From a virus: a DNA stretch of 34,560 nt. Position numbers and translations under genes: made by a program. Positions 23,104 through 31,800 of this stretch are shown here, piece after piece (within the stretch, counting starts at the first letter, position 1; every line of letters starts with the position of its first letter). The DNA lies in IMG/VR virus record IMGVR_UViG_3300043543_000742, positions 1 to 34,560 of that record; one strand, 5' to 3'. Below the pieces are notes generated by a model that did not search any database, was not told the DNA's origin, and saw nothing but the letters and a program-made list of their open reading frames with translations.

Positions 23104-23999
23104 TGCCGGGCAGGAGCGCGTATCCGAACCAGTCGGCGCGGATCACGCGCGCAGCCCTCACCCCGAAGCCGGAAGACGGTGTTCGGGCGGCCCTGTCGGC
23201 TTACTTTTTCGGCAGCGGTGGCAGCGTCCAGGCCATGGCTGGGGGTGCGGCGGGGCTGGCGAACACGGCGGCGGGCCTGAGGGTTCTGCGTTCGGTCTCA
23301 GGGACTGTGTTTGCCGGTTCCTGGGGCACGGCGGGCCTCACCCGCGCCTTGCGCCTGAACGGATTCACGAGCAGTGCGGGAATCACTTCAGGGACCAATC
23401 GGCTGCTGCGCGGCCTGGCGGGAGCCGCGTCGGCTGGCGCGAATGCGGCTGGTGGGATGTGGCTGATCCGAACGCTGGTCGCTGCCTCAGTTGGACTTGC
23501 GGGGGTCCACGCGCACTTGGCGAGGCTTCGCGCCTTTGCGGGCAGTGCCCACAGCGCAAGTAGCATTGACGGCACGGTGGCCATCGCGCGTGCCTTGGCG
23601 GCCACATGCGTCGCACAGTCGAGCTCAGGCGGGAAACTCTCCCTGGCAAGGGCGCTCAATGCGGCCACGCTGGGTGTCGCCGCCATCCGTGCCCGCTTGG
23701 TTCGTGTGCGCGCGCTGACCGGTGCGGGGCTTTCCGAGGGCGCGCTGGTGGGCCGGTTGGCCGTGATCCGCAGTCTCGCCGGTCGGCTCGCCGGATGGTC
23801 TGCGATCGTCGGGAAGCTGCTCTCCGCGGTTCGCACTATCCTGGCGCGCACGGTTTTCGCCCGTGGAGACGCTCGCACGGCCATTATCGGCTTCGAGGAA
23901 CGATCGATCGTCGTATGCGGTGAACAACGCCTGATCACACCTGCCGCTGAGACTCGTACCTTGACCGTGCGCGAGGGCAAGAGGCAGATCGACGCATGA
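23103..23999 (+). CDS. Ala/Leu-rich repeat tail protein
   Basis: A 298-residue protein overlapping both neighbours (TGATG and ATGA). From about residue 51 to 250 it is built of roughly ten degenerate ~20-residue repeats with the core L-x-[RI]-x-L followed by Ala/Gly: GLRVLRSVSG, GLTRALRLNG, TNRLLRGLAG, VAIARALAAT, LSLARALNAA, LVRVRALTGA and LAVIRSLAGR among them. The C-terminus is different (FEERSIVVCGEQRLITPAAE). Phage tail proteins with L.G...G.l.v.r.L.G repeats are known to me; these may be a beta-solenoid or an extended spacer. Function unresolved. Confidence 0.65.
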   Translation: MPGRSAYPNQSARITRAALTPKPEDGVRAALSAYFFGSGGSVQAMAGGAAGLANTAAGLRVLRSVSGTVFAGSWGTAGLTRALRLNGFTSSAGITSGTNRLLRGLAGAASAGANAAGGMWLIRTLVAASVGLAGVHAHLARLRAFAGSAHSASSIDGTVAIARALAATCVAQSSSGGKLSLARALNAATLGVAAIRARLVRVRALTGAGLSEGALVGRLAVIRSLAGRLAGWSAIVGKLLSAVRTILARTVFARGDARTAIIGFEERSIVVCGEQRLITPAAETRTLTVREGKRQIDA

Positions 24000-24259
24000 C
24001 CTTCACCAAAGACCCCGACGCCATCCTCGACTACGCGGTTGATTGGAGCCGGTGGCTGGCCGGAGACACGATTGCCGCCAGCGTGTGGATTGTGCCCATC
24101 GGGCTAGCGAAAGCCACCGAGAGCAACTCAGCCACGAAGGCCATCGTCTGGCTCTCGGGCGGATCAGCAGGACAGAACTACACGGTGACCAACCGCATCA
24201 CCACCGCCGCCGGTCGAACTGAAGATCGGTCTTTCACCATTCGCGTTGAGGAGCGCTGA
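23996..24259 (+). CDS. phage fibre-tail adaptor-type protein, 87 aa
   Basis: An 87-residue beta-sandwich-like protein, start overlapping the previous stop (ATGA). KDPDAILDYAVDWSRWLAGD and then VWLSGGSAGQNYTVTNRITT followed by GRTEDRSFTIRVEE are typical of small phage proteins that link fibres to the tail. No signal peptide. It ends just before a minus-strand gene. Confidence 0.7.
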   Translation: MTFTKDPDAILDYAVDWSRWLAGDTIAASVWIVPIGLAKATESNSATKAIVWLSGGSAGQNYTVTNRITTAAGRTEDRSFTIRVEER

Positions 24260-24291
24260 TGCCGGACTGCTCGCCTGGACGGTACCCGTGA
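24259..24291 (+). pseudogene. 10-codon ORF remnant at the junction with a minus-strand gene
   Basis: TGATG overlap at 24257-24261 opens a 10-codon frame (MPDCSPGRYP) that stops at TGA 24289-24291, just before the minus-strand gene ends at 24295. The TGATG coupling is the same as at other junctions here, so this may be the vestige of a longer gene truncated by the incoming minus-strand gene. A chance overlap is also possible. Confidence 0.3.
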
Positions 24292-24294
24292 GAT

Positions 24295-24585
24295 TCAGCT
24301 CTTGGCTTCGGCGCCGTGTTGGCCCGCACTCGCGCCCTGAATCACCCGGTCAACAAGAGATCGGAGCCGGATCGCGTCTTCGGGCCGAAGGATGAAGCAA
24401 TCCCAGTGGCCGTACTTCGTACGGTAGCCGCACACGTACCTGAATGCGACCCAGATCCTCTTCCAAACGCTGCGGTACTGGTTCAAGTACACGCTGGTGT
24501 ATAGCTCGTTCTCGTCCGGATCGTAGCTGAACTTCAGCGTGTGCTCGTCACTGAAGCAGGCGCATTCGAAGAACTCTGTCGTCAT
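24295..24585 (-). CDS. small conserved phage protein, 96 aa
   Basis: Starts at ATG 24585 with GGGAG about ten bases upstream; a longer N-terminal extension is not needed. The sequence MTTEFFECACFSDEHTLKFS, then VYLNQYRSVWKRIWVAFRYV and GYRTKYGHWDCFILRPEDA resembles a small family I recognise from several phages, always of unknown function. The CxC near residue 8 and the aromatic block are its marks. It runs against the late operon between the fibre adaptor and the large tail-tip gene, so it is a moron candidate. Confidence 0.75.
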   Translation of the reverse strand: MTTEFFECACFSDEHTLKFSYDPDENELYTSVYLNQYRSVWKRIWVAFRYVCGYRTKYGHWDCFILRPEDAIRLRSLVDRVIQGASAGQHGAEAKS

Positions 24586-24645
24586 GGGCGCAGGCTCCCG
24601 GCTTGTTCCGTGAGTGTCCACATATAGATTGTCGCTTGAATAGAG

Positions 24646-27600
24646 ATGCCTGATTTCATCGGCAACATCGCGGTCCCCGAGATCGCGCCGAGCGGCGTGT
24701 TTCCGCTCACGCCCGATTACCCGCTCGAGGTGCGGCGCGATCACGAGGTCGCCGTGCACCAGTTTGGTAGCGGCAATACGAAGATCGAGCAGCGCTTTCT
24801 CCTGGGCACCGGCGCGCGGCGCTTCACGATTCGCAAGCAGTGGCTGCGGGATGCTGACCGCCTCGCTCTGCGCAACTTCTGGGAGGCGAAGTACGGCCCC
24901 TACGGCGCGTTCACCTACAACGCTCCAAATGACGACGGCATCGGGAGCACGCCCGTCATCTGCCGCTTCGCCAACGAGCCACTCTCCTGGGAAATGGTCG
25001 CCGACTGGGCGTGTTCACTTGGGGTGACGCTCGTCGAGATTCCCCAGACCAGCCTGTCGTATCCGCTCAACCAGACTGTCCAACGCTTCCCGCCTGCCGC
25101 ACTCCAGACCGCGCTGCTCTCGCAAGTCCAGGAGATCATCCCGCTCGTCCGCATCCAGCCGCTCGAACCTGGCTACCTCGCAATCCATGTCTCCGACCGC
25201 CGTTGCACGATCGGCAGCCAGCTCTACCAGGCGCGCCTCGTTGAGTTCGACGGCATCTCGCAGTCCGTCGGCAACGAGTCCGACGAAGCCCAGTTCACCT
25301 TCGGCAACGCCGACCGCGTGATGCGCGACCTGGCCAACGACGTCGATCTCTTCCGCGCTGAGATCGCCTTCAGCCTCTTCCACGCCGGCACCGGCATCAA
25401 GCTTCATCTCTGGAAGGGCAACATCGTGAACTGGACCTGCGACGCCGGCCCCGAGTTCCGAGTGACCGCCGCCGATGGCCTCTATGAGCTGAACTTGCCC
25501 TATCCGACGCGCAAGATCTCCCGCACCTGCTGGAAGCGTTTCAACGACGGCCAGGCATGCCCGTTCTCCGAACACGGCGCGCTCGATCTGGTCCACTTCC
25601 CCGAGGCCGACCCCACGCGCTGCGACAAGGGTTTCGACACGCCCAACGGCTGCCGCGCGCACGGCATGAACGACTACTACGGCGGCATCATGGCCAAGCC
25701 TCAGGGCGTGCGCATCAAGGACAACTCGACCGGTGTCTGGGGTTTCGGCCGCTCGACACTCACCTCCGTCTCGCTGGTCGCCGACTCGATCTACGATCAG
25801 GTCCTGCCCGAGATCTACACCGACTCTCCCCTGCCCGTGAACGCCAAGATCGCCTCGGGCCGCGACGAGAGCGACTTCTACGCAGCCGTAGGCATCGTCG
25901 GTGAAGGCCCGCTGGGTGCTTACGGCACAGGCCACAAGCTCGACGGGCAGCACCATCACGGCTATCCTGGTTCGCTCGGGTTGATGACCAGCCTGGGGCC
26001 AGATCCGAATCCAACGACCTTCGGCATGGACACGGACGCTGGCCCGGAACGCGCGGCCGGCACGGCATTCCTCATGATCCGCCGCTCGGACGCCAAAGGA
26101 TTGCAGCTTTCACGCCTGAGCGAACACGCGATGGAAGCCGTCGTCGCCCAGGGCCTCGGCGGCTGGGTGTGGACCTCGCCCGGCGTGCGCGTCTTCTCAC
26201 CCGCATTGACCAACCCGATCTGGATCGCCGTCAACATGCTCCTGCGCGCCCGAGGCTTGCGGCTGGGCTTGGGCGCCACCACCGCGCAATTGGACTTCGC
26301 CGAGACCTTGTTTGACGTGGAGGCGGCGATTGCGGCGTCGGCGGTCTGCAACGAACAGGTTTCGAAGCTGGTCGGCGCGGGTACGGATACGCAGTTCAAG
26401 TTCCGCGGCGTGCTTCAGGAGGAGAAGCCGCTGCGCGACTGGCTCCAGGAAGTGCTGATGAACTGCCTGGGCTATTACACCTTCTCGAACGGCAAGCTCA
26501 AACTCGGCGTCCGTGTGAACTCCTCGGCGGTCGAGGCCTTCACCGAAGGCAACATCCTGTTCCGTAGCCTGCAACTCGCGCCGCTGAAGCCCTCGTTCAA
26601 TCACCTGACGGCGAACTTCGCCGACGAGGATTTCGAGTTCGTCGCCAACTCGATCTCGCTCTACGACATCGACCACGCCACGCTGATCGCGGGCGGGGCC
26701 GGTCCGCTGTTCCTGAAGTCGACGGTGAATCTCTCGGGCACGGCTTCCAAGTCGCAAGCGGCGCGGATCATCACGGTCCGCCTGCGAGAGGAGTTGGGCG
26801 GCATCACACCGGAGGAGTGGAAGAAGGCGCGCGAGATCGGCTTCCGCACGACCGTGCTTGCGCTCAACACCGAGCCCGGCATGGTCTGCTCAATGACCCA
26901 TCCGGACATGCCCGGCGGGCAGGGTGAGTTCCGCGTGACCGGCTGGCGGCTCAATCGCGACTACTCGATCGACATCCAGGGCCGCACGACGACGGACTCG
27001 ATGTACGACCTGGTCGCCGGCCCGAAGCCCGCTGACGTTGTGCCCGAGCCGCCAACCGAGGAAGTACTCATCGACACGGGCGTCCCGGGCGTGCTGACCG
27101 GCGTTCCGCGCCTGGGTGATTACGGCACCTTCGCCATCGACGACATGTCGGTTGCACCCGACGCCTCCGGCAACTCGAACATCATCGGCGCGCATGAGAT
27201 CACCCTGGCGCTCTACTACGTGGACGAGCTGGCCACCGATCTCTGGGCGTCCATCGACACAGCCATCGACGCCGCGACCGACCCGGTCACCGTGGTCTGC
27301 GCCGTCAATCCCGATACGCAGAGAGTCTTCCGCGTGGGCGACTTTATCGTCTTCAACGATGAGTCGGCCGACCCTGCGAACCCTGGCCGGCGATCGTACG
27401 AGTGCGCCCAGATCACCGGACCGGGAGCGCCGGGCGACGTCGTGCCGAGCGGCGAGTTCCACCTGCAACGCGCCTACCCGGGCGTCCCCGAGGGCCAGGC
27501 GACCTTCGGCACCTTGCGCTGCGCGCATCTCGCTGGCATCCGCTTCTACAAACTCGACCAGAAGACGTTCACCTTCAGCGTCCGCAGGGGCTTCTTCCGC

Positions 27601-28401
27601 ACGCCCGGGCTACCCGCGAGGGTTGAGGCGAAGCTGCCGAGCGCCTGCATCGTGGCGGCGCTCGCCGGCGTGGCGAATCATTTCGGCTACGGGCCCTTCA
27701 CCGTCTTCCCGCTCTCCCGACACAACGAGCCTTACATGCCGGGCCTCCGGACCTGCAACGGCGGGGCGTACACCTTTCAGGTCCCCGGCCCGCTCACGGT
27801 GCAAGAAAACGTCGTCATCCCCATGAAGGGGCAGGACGCCGCCTCGATCCGCTGCGTCTACGCTTATCTCCAGCGGGGCACGACCGACGGACAGTCGGCG
27901 TTCCTCGTGAAGATCAGCCGCGACGGCGGAACGACGTGGGAGCCGCTCGAGTACATGGGCATTGCGCAGGCCCTGCCCGACGCCTATAAGACCACCTACG
28001 ACTTCCTGGTGAACAACGAAGGCTTGGGGCTCCCCGCCACGCGCCGTCTGCCGTATGCCGACTACGGCCTCGTGCTGAACTCGGCGGTGACCGCCGGGCC
28101 CGATCCGCAGACCTTGCAGACCGCTTCTTACGGCGCGAACCGGCTCGGCCTAGTTGCCGGCGGCTTCGTGTTCCTCGATCCCGGCGGCGCGAACGAAGAG
28201 TTCGTCCGCGTGATCAGCGTAGATCCAGACAATCAGACGTTCGAAGCGATCGTGACCAAAAACCACGCCGCGGGCGAGCGCATCAGGCCCACGATCTGGC
28301 CGACGCCGGTGCTCAACGAGGGCAACGACCTGGCCTTCGACATCCTGGCTGTCGCATCGCCGGATCCGGGCTCAGACCTGACGGTGGTGATTCAGACCTG
28401 A
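24646..28401 (+). CDS. large tail-tip protein, apparent gpM-gpL-gpJ-type fusion
   Basis: A 1251-residue protein. Residues about 1-130 resemble the gpM-like module (LALRNFWEAKYGPYGAFTYN). Residues about 140-345 look like gpL: LYELNLPYPTRKISRTCWKR, with four cysteines at 295, 305, 326 and 336 (C-x9-C-x20-C-x9-C) that may hold an iron-sulfur cluster as in lambda gpL. The middle (about 440-800) has the pattern of a gpJ-type central tail hub (FRGVLQEEKPLRDWLQEVLM, then TFSNGKLKLGVRVNSS). The rest (800-1251) is beta-rich. No separate K- or I-like gene was found in the window. Such fused tip proteins act in host contact and DNA injection. Confidence 0.8.
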   Translation: MPDFIGNIAVPEIAPSGVFPLTPDYPLEVRRDHEVAVHQFGSGNTKIEQRFLLGTGARRFTIRKQWLRDADRLALRNFWEAKYGPYGAFTYNAPNDDGIGSTPVICRFANEPLSWEMVADWACSLGVTLVEIPQTSLSYPLNQTVQRFPPAALQTALLSQVQEIIPLVRIQPLEPGYLAIHVSDRRCTIGSQLYQARLVEFDGISQSVGNESDEAQFTFGNADRVMRDLANDVDLFRAEIAFSLFHAGTGIKLHLWKGNIVNWTCDAGPEFRVTAADGLYELNLPYPTRKISRTCWKRFNDGQACPFSEHGALDLVHFPEADPTRCDKGFDTPNGCRAHGMNDYYGGIMAKPQGVRIKDNSTGVWGFGRSTLTSVSLVADSIYDQVLPEIYTDSPLPVNAKIASGRDESDFYAAVGIVGEGPLGAYGTGHKLDGQHHHGYPGSLGLMTSLGPDPNPTTFGMDTDAGPERAAGTAFLMIRRSDAKGLQLSRLSEHAMEAVVAQGLGGWVWTSPGVRVFSPALTNPIWIAVNMLLRARGLRLGLGATTAQLDFAETLFDVEAAIAASAVCNEQVSKLVGAGTDTQFKFRGVLQEEKPLRDWLQEVLMNCLGYYTFSNGKLKLGVRVNSSAVEAFTEGNILFRSLQLAPLKPSFNHLTANFADEDFEFVANSISLYDIDHATLIAGGAGPLFLKSTVNLSGTASKSQAARIITVRLREELGGITPEEWKKAREIGFRTTVLALNTEPGMVCSMTHPDMPGGQGEFRVTGWRLNRDYSIDIQGRTTTDSMYDLVAGPKPADVVPEPPTEEVLIDTGVPGVLTGVPRLGDYGTFAIDDMSVAPDASGNSNIIGAHEITLALYYVDELATDLWASIDTAIDAATDPVTVVCAVNPDTQRVFRVGDFIVFNDESADPANPGRRSYECAQITGPGAPGDVVPSGEFHLQRAYPGVPEGQATFGTLRCAHLAGIRFYKLDQKTFTFSVRRGFFRTPGLPARVEAKLPSACIVAALAGVANHFGYGPFTVFPLSRHNEPYMPGLRTCNGGAYTFQVPGPLTVQENVVIPMKGQDAASIRCVYAYLQRGTTDGQSAFLVKISRDGGTTWEPLEYMGIAQALPDAYKTTYDFLVNNEGLGLPATRRLPYADYGLVLNSAVTAGPDPQTLQTASYGANRLGLVAGGFVFLDPGGANEEFVRVISVDPDNQTFEAIVTKNHAAGERIRPTIWPTPVLNEGNDLAFDILAVASPDPGSDLTVVIQT

Positions 28402-28406
28402 GCGAA

Positions 28407-28742
28407 TTACGAGACCTTCTTGAGTCCGGCCTGGATGGCCCGCTTCAAGACGGTTTGGTAACCGATGCCTTCTTTGGCGGCTATCTGCTGCGCGCGTTCG
28501 AGGTCGGCCACGGGCAAGCGGATCGAAATGGCCCTGGTGGCCTTTGCTTTGGCTTTCTCAACCAGCTCAGCCAGGACTTTCGCGTCCGTGGCTGGAATCG
28601 GCGAACCGGGCGAGCGCAGGAGGGTCCCCTGCTTCAACGCCCGCTCGAATTCCCGCTGGGTCTGCCGCCGGCCTTGCGGCGTCGTGTACCAAGCCGCTTC
28701 GGCACTCATGGAAGCCAATTCAGCCTTCGATTTTCGGGACAT
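28407..28742 (-). CDS. CopG/RHH-type antitoxin-like protein, apparently orphan
   Basis: A 111-residue basic protein starting at ATG 28742. The C-terminal segment RAISIRLPVADLERAQQIAA followed by GIGYQTVLKRAIQAGLKKV is the ribbon-helix-helix shape of CopG/BrnA-like antitoxins, with a beta strand, then two helices. The N-terminal part (KAELASMSAEAAWYTTPQGR) is the variable toxin-binding side. No BrnT- or other toxin-like gene lies next to it: only 59 bp separate it from the next plus-strand gene, and its stop is 5 bp from the preceding one. It could be a lone regulator or counter a host toxin. A weak TATACT -10 lies upstream. Confidence 0.78.
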   Translation of the reverse strand: MSRKSKAELASMSAEAAWYTTPQGRRQTQREFERALKQGTLLRSPGSPIPATDAKVLAELVEKAKAKATRAISIRLPVADLERAQQIAAKEGIGYQTVLKRAIQAGLKKVS

Positions 28743-28801
28743 GGCCTCACCAGTATAGACGCGGATCGTATATACACATCAGTCCATAGTCTGGGGCCGT
28801 G

Positions 28802-31800
28802 ATGCCGTCCGAACCTCTCCTTCTCTTCGATCCTCGCCGCACGATCCAGCTTCAGGGCTTCTCCGGCCGCGCCGCGACCACTACGCTCCACGACGCCACG
28901 GAGACCGGTTTCCAGGTCTCGGGCATTTTCCAGGCGGCCGAGGACTTCGCCAACGTCCAGATCTTCTCTGCGTACGATTACTTCAACCACCTGCGCCTGA
29001 AGCCACTCCCCGTGACGGATCTCTCCGGCCTGACGCTCCAGTACGGCATGGAGATCTTGCCAGTCAACGGCGAGGAAGGCAACGTCCGGCCGGACTGCGT
29101 GCGCTACGCCTCGGTCGGGTGGGACAAGCTCACCATCACGACCGGCGCGGGTGACATCTACGAAGTCCCGATGATGCATCACGCGGCAGTCGTTTCGGGA
29201 AACTACGCTCCCGGCAGATTCGGCTTCTCGCTTCACGACCGCAACGCCGCCACCCTCGACGATCTGCTCGTTGGCAAGCCCACGCCAGCCCTCACCGATC
29301 AGGCCTACGTCTACTTCATGGGCACGCGCTGGTCGTGCTCTTCGGCCGAGGCCATCGCCTTCTGCAATCTCGAAACCCGGCTCCTGAACAATATCGGCGC
29401 GCCCAACGTTCCTTCGTGCGAGCAGGCCATCTGGTGGCAGGACGACCCGAACTTCTGGCACTACCTGCTGGTGAACAACGGCGGCGCGGGCATCCAGGAG
29501 GCCGGCGCGACCGACGCCGCCGACATCGCCTCGCGTCTGGCCGCGATGGTGGGCCTTTCGAGTTGGCTGGTGGACTGTACCGCCTCCGGCAACGTCATCA
29601 CGGTCTCGCTCGAGCCGGGCGTGAATGGCCCCGTGACTGTCTCGACCAACAGCGGCTCGGCGCCCGTGACTCTCAGCCGGTTCGTGCCCGGAATCTACAC
29701 CGCGCAGGTCGCGTCCTCGGCCGAGATCCGTGTTGGCGACTATGTCGGGGTCGACATCGGCAGCGCCAACGACGAGGTAGTCAAGGTTTTGGCCGTGGGT
29801 CCGGGCACGTTCACGGGGCACTTTACCAAGCCGCATTACGGCAAGGTCTACAACATCCAGTGCCGCGTGCTGCCACGGGCGCGGCACTTCGGAAGAGTGC
29901 TCAAGAGCCGCATGGTGGACGCGCCGGCACCCGATTACGGCGAGCAGCCGACAAGCCTCGCCACCGAGCAATTCACTACGACGAACACCTCTTGCGAATT
30001 GAAGGTGCGGCTTGTTGCGCAACTGGGCCAGTACGGCCGTGATGCCAACGGCATGCCCGTGCGCGTCTCGGTCGATGGCGAAAACCAGATCGTCCGGATC
30101 GAGAAGAACGACGACGCGTTCGGGGCGACGTCGCTCGCTACCGCCGTCGAAGGCGCCAGCAACACTCGCGTCTATCGCTTCACGTTCCCTTTCGCCTCCC
30201 TCTCCGGCTACCTGAACGGAGACCGCAACTCCCTCGTGCCCGTTCCCGCCGATGACATTGTGAAGATCCATCTCACCTTCGCCCCGCGCTTCGAGGACGT
30301 GGAGGCGGGACTGCGAGAAGGCGGGCGGCTGAAGGAGGCCGTCACCGCCACCCAGCCTGGAACCGAAGAGGAGTGGCATCTGACACAGGCCGAACAGATG
30401 CTCGCGGGACGCAAGTACTACGTCGGCACGCCTGATGTTGAAGAACGCATCGCCTGCCTGGCCAACTTTGGCCTGTTCAAGCCCGACCCTGACGACCCCG
30501 CCACTTGGTACTACCGCCTGCTCGTGCGCCGCGGCGAGGACTCCTCAACGCCGCAGGTTTGTCAGCCCGGCACGCGCATCCAGCGGATCTCGACCATCAC
30601 AGGCACACGCTCGGACATCGAGTGGCAGGTGAGGATCTCGAACCTCACCGTCACCGGAGACCGGACGCTGAAAGTGGGCGGCGATGCGCCGCGCATCGAA
30701 GAATCCGATGGCCGCTGCCGGTACGACGGCTTCTGGGAAGACTACCGTTACGGCGCGGGCTGGCCCACGCAGTGGTGGTCGCTCGGCCACGCCAAGCGCT
30801 GCGCACCGAACGACGCCCAGGACCAGCGGACTGTCACCATCCGCTACTCTTACCCGCGCGAGCACGATCTCTACCTCGGCACGTGGCTCGGCCGCGATGC
30901 GGGCCGGATCGAGGTCACGATCGACGGCGGCGCGCCCGTCGTCCACGATCTGTATCTCAACGACTACAACGGCCTCGCGGCCATGATGAAACTCGCCGGC
31001 GCGCTGCCTGCCGGGACGCACACGGTCGAGATCCGCGCGCTGTTCGACAAGCACCCGGCGAGCAGCGGCTACTACTTCTACTTTGACTACCTGTGGCCGC
31101 TCGAATCGCAAGACCCACCCGACCCGCCAAAGGTCTACCATGACGTCTCCGCGGCAATCGACTTCGACACCGACCACGGCTACAAGAAGCCACCTGCGTG
31201 GCACGTGTGGCACTTGAAGCAGCTTGGTTTCATGGGCCACGCGGACGTCTATATGGGCGTCTTCTGGAACAACAAGCGCCGCCGCGTCGAGGCGACTTAC
31301 CCGAACTGCACCGTGAGCCTCGGCGCCTGGCAGGAGGATCAGCCGCTCTGGATCAACCTCTCCGGCACCACGCTCTATTTCTCGCCCGGCGCAGGCCTCG
31401 CCGCCGAGGACATCGCCGCGCACCTGAGGGCGATGATCAACGTCACCTTCCCCGGCGTCTGGTGCACGAGCGAGGGCGGCTCGATTCACATTCGCTCCCG
31501 CGCGCCGAGCTACACCTTCACCATCTCGGCCAGTCCGCAATTGGGCATTTCGCAGGGTACGCCAGCTCTCGACCAGTCGGGCGCCGAGGGCGACTGGGAG
31601 ATGATCGACTCGATCTCGCCCGTCATGACCCACGGCGCGCGGAACTGGATTCGCGACCTGGCGCGGGAGTTCAAACAGGCAGGCATCCCGGCAAGCTTCG
31701 CCTTCTCGATGGAGTGCTATCGCCCGCCGGCCGAGATGCGGGCGCGGTATCTCCACTACGAAAATGGCGTGGTTTCGCCGGGGCAGGAGGTGTTCCTGCC

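Noticed and set aside
28706-30379. 557-codon minus-strand ORF opposite the large tail protein
   Set aside because: Shadow frame with no family pattern; the plus-strand frame is continuous and beta-rich as in tail proteins.
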